A stretch of 7,735 bases of DNA, from assembly GCA_023437755.1 (NCBI GenBank), contig JAEZFJ010000167.1, positions 1-7,735 on the forward strand, given 5' to 3'. Under the pieces are notes generated by a model. It searched no databases. It was not told where the DNA came from and saw only the letters and a program-made list of their open reading frames with translations. The DNA comes from Pseudomonadota bacterium. GTDB lineage: Bacteria; Pseudomonadota; Alphaproteobacteria; Rhizobiales; Devosiaceae. Below, one piece after another: positions 5,943 through 7,735 of this stretch; positions within the stretch are counted from its first letter, which is position 1, and each line of letters opens with the position of its first letter. The position numbers and the translations under genes are program-made.

Positions 5943-7229
5943 CTAGCGGGCGCCCAGTCGCAGCAGGACAGTTTGCACCGTCCGGAACGCGATTACGATG
6001 TCCAAATCAAGAGAGACATTCTTGAGATAGTAGAGGTCATAGGCGAGCTTCTCGAGCTCTTCCTCCTCCGTCTCCGCATATCCCTGGTTGATCTGCGCCC
6101 AACCGGTCAGACCCGGAACCAGGATGTATCGGTTGACGTGTAGCGGGTTGCGCACCTGCAGCGCTTCGGAGACGGCAACCGGCAGCGGCCGGGGACCGAT
6201 GAAGCTCATCTCGCCTTTGAAGATGTTGTAGAGCTGCGGGAGTTCGTCGAGCCGTAGCTGCCGCAGCAGGCCGCACCCCGGCATGATGCGCTTGTCGCCT
6301 GCGGCCGTGGAGCCGACGTGGTCGCCCTTGTACATGGTTCGGAACTTGTACAGCCGGAACGTAGCGCCGCCGTAGCCACGACGCTCCTGTACGAACAGCG
6401 ACGGTCCACCGTCAATGCTGCGGATATAGATCCAGAGCGCCGCACAGATGAGTAGCGCGGGGATGGCCAACACTGCCACTCCGGCAAGGTCGATGGCGCG
6501 TTTCAGGCGGTAGTAGAGAATCTGGGAAGAGGTGTAGGAGATGTGAGCCAGATCGAACGAGGAGAGGTCCACCCTTCCGAGAAGTGTCTCGAGATAGCTC
6601 GGCCATGCCTCTATTTCGATACCTCGCAGATAAAAGCCCACGAGGTGCGAGGTCCATTCGTCAGCGTGGTGGGTGGCGGGGTCGATTAGGATGCGCCGGA
6701 ATGGCACCGTCACATCGTCCCGCTCCACAATTGGGATCGGCCAGCCGGCGCGTGCGACAATTTCCTCGGCTCCGGGAAAACGCAGGATGGCGACGCGTCG
6801 CCGCAACTGCCGCACCATGGCGATGTTTGCCAAAGTGACGAAGAACAGGCTGGATGGAAGCGTGAGCAGCAGGCCGACATAGCTGATAGGGACGCGGGTT
6901 GCCGACACCAGCGCCACCATCATTGAGGAGGCGAATACCATCACCGCAAGGGACATGGTGAATGGGGAAGTCCGGCGCGCGCTGAGGATCAGCAGGCTGA
7001 TTGCGACAAGCGGTATCAGCGCCGCTGATGCTGCAACGAAAGCAATGTTGATCCAGTCAGTACGCCCTGCCAGCAGCAGCACCGATACATAGATGCTGGC
7101 GGCGAGCGCGCAGGCAACCGCTGCAGATGGGAACGCCGCGCGGGCACTCTGCAGGTGAAAGTGCTGGCGGCGCAGCGCGCCGCGACTAAGCAGCCCCTCT
7201 ACCCCAGTAACCTGCTGGCTTCGATCCAT
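5943..7229 (-). CDS. Polyprenyl-phosphate sugar-1-phosphate transferase (bacterial sugar transferase family)
   Basis: Membrane enzyme that starts polysaccharide repeat units by moving a sugar-1-phosphate from a nucleotide sugar, usually a UDP-sugar, to undecaprenyl phosphate. The 428-residue protein follows the WbaP/WcaJ/ExoY-type plan. Four N-terminal hydrophobic segments (about 35-54, 58-83, 92-110, 115-138) are followed by a soluble middle part (about 145-235). The catalytic domain begins at RLKRAIDLAG (241-250) with a membrane helix to about 268. Catalytic-domain motifs are FVQERRGYGG (279-288), LYKFRTM (293-299), LRLDELPQLYNIFKGEMSF (325-343) with the Asp328-Glu329 catalytic pair, IGPRPLP (344-350), GLTGWAQI (373-380) and YDLYYLKN (397-404). 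The donor sugar cannot be read from sequence. The ATG has AAGAGG six bases upstream (7236-7241). It is the first gene of the probable four-gene operon. Confidence 0.92.
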   Translation of the reverse strand: MDRSQQVTGVEGLLSRGALRRQHFHLQSARAAFPSAAVACALAASIYVSVLLLAGRTDWINIAFVAASAALIPLVAISLLILSARRTSPFTMSLAVMVFASSMMVALVSATRVPISYVGLLLTLPSSLFFVTLANIAMVRQLRRRVAILRFPGAEEIVARAGWPIPIVERDDVTVPFRRILIDPATHHADEWTSHLVGFYLRGIEIEAWPSYLETLLGRVDLSSFDLAHISYTSSQILYYRLKRAIDLAGVAVLAIPALLICAALWIYIRSIDGGPSLFVQERRGYGGATFRLYKFRTMYKGDHVGSTAAGDKRIMPGCGLLRQLRLDELPQLYNIFKGEMSFIGPRPLPVAVSEALQVRNPLHVNRYILVPGLTGWAQINQGYAETEEEELEKLAYDLYYLKNVSLDLDIVIAFRTVQTVLLRLGAR

Positions 7230-7735
7230 TCATTGCCTCTTGCTCTAACGGGGGGTGGTGAGCACTGTCGGCACCGCTGCTATGCGCCAGATAGCTGATT
7301 CCCATACCAGAGGCTCATCTACGGTATCGTCGGCGGCGAATCTATCGCGGCCGCATGTCACAGCCCAGAGCCAACATGGGCCAGAGGGTTGTGCGCGTCT
7401 GAGTTCTTCCTATCGTTATTGGTAGGCCGACGCCAGTCGCTCCCAAGTAACCGTGCCTGCGGCCAGCGACTTCTCGCCGGGTCCTAGAGCTGACAACGGC
7501 TGGACTGATGCGAGAGGCCCACAACACATGACGCCCAACCGGCGCCCATAGGTTTGCAGCACCGATCAACAATTGCTTTCCCTCCCTCAACTGCTGGTGC
7601 AGCTCTGTCCGGTCCCAAGGTTCGCCAAACTCGGCTCACTCTCGCATGGTGCCGGGAGCGTCGTAACCGGCAACCATAGGGGTCGAGCAGGAGAGGCCAT
7701 CCAGAAGCACGATTATCGGCTCGCCTACACCCAGA
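7230..7735. other. About 500 bases upstream of the sugar transferase without a convincing gene
   Basis: Probably the promoter and leader region of the polysaccharide operon. I could not identify a credible -35/-10 pair or a strong operator. A minus-strand open frame at 7590-7342 has no recognisable motif or ribosome binding site and looks non-coding. At the right edge one minus-strand frame (7734-7636) reads as 32 fairly protein-like residues ending in a TGA stop; it may be the end of a gene that lies mostly outside the window. Confidence 0.5.

Noticed and set aside
7342..7590. 82-codon minus-strand open frame upstream of the sugar transferase
   Set aside because: No ribosome binding site or motif, and Arg/Thr-rich composition; treated as non-coding leader region.

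Overview
The window looks like chromosomal DNA from a GC-rich alphaproteobacterium, probably of the Hyphomicrobiales type. This is inferred from GC-rich third positions, Ala/Gly/Val-rich proteins, a TRAP-type solute-binding protein and the style of the polysaccharide genes. No rRNA, tRNA or other marker fixes the taxon. All five confident genes lie on the minus strand, so transcription runs from right to left.

Layout from right to left. 7735-7230 is a roughly 500-base stretch with no convincing complete gene; at most it holds the last residues of a gene running off the right edge. 7229-5943 encodes a polyprenyl-phosphate sugar-1-phosphate transferase (bacterial sugar transferase family). 5861-4446 encodes a full-length bifunctional mannose-1-phosphate guanylyltransferase / mannose-6-phosphate isomerase (ManC type). 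4399-2978 encodes a phosphomannomutase. 2917-1691 encodes a multi-spanning O-antigen ligase / polymerase family protein. The gaps between these four genes are 81, 46 and 60 bases, so they probably form one operon. 1690-1056 is a 635-base intergenic region with a perfect 9-bp inverted repeat and a weak trace of what may be a decayed transposase. 1055-30 encodes a secreted TRAP transporter solute-binding protein of the TakP/DctP type; its membrane subunits, if linked, would lie beyond the left edge.

How the genes work together. The ManC protein can convert fructose-6-phosphate to mannose-6-phosphate and also mannose-1-phosphate plus GTP to GDP-mannose. The phosphomannomutase supplies the step between, so the two genes give a complete fructose-6-phosphate to GDP-mannose route. 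The sugar transferase would start a lipid-linked repeat unit on undecaprenyl phosphate. The ligase/polymerase would act on the finished unit in the periplasm. This fits production of a mannose- or mannose-derivative-containing surface polysaccharide (exopolysaccharide, capsule or O-antigen). No glycosyltransferase, flippase or chain-length regulator is in the window, so the rest of the pathway must be encoded elsewhere or just outside. The TRAP gene is probably a separate transcription unit.

I found no RNA gene, CRISPR array, intact mobile element or clearly new system. The window reads as an ordinary polysaccharide locus beside a transporter gene, with a few points worth checking.
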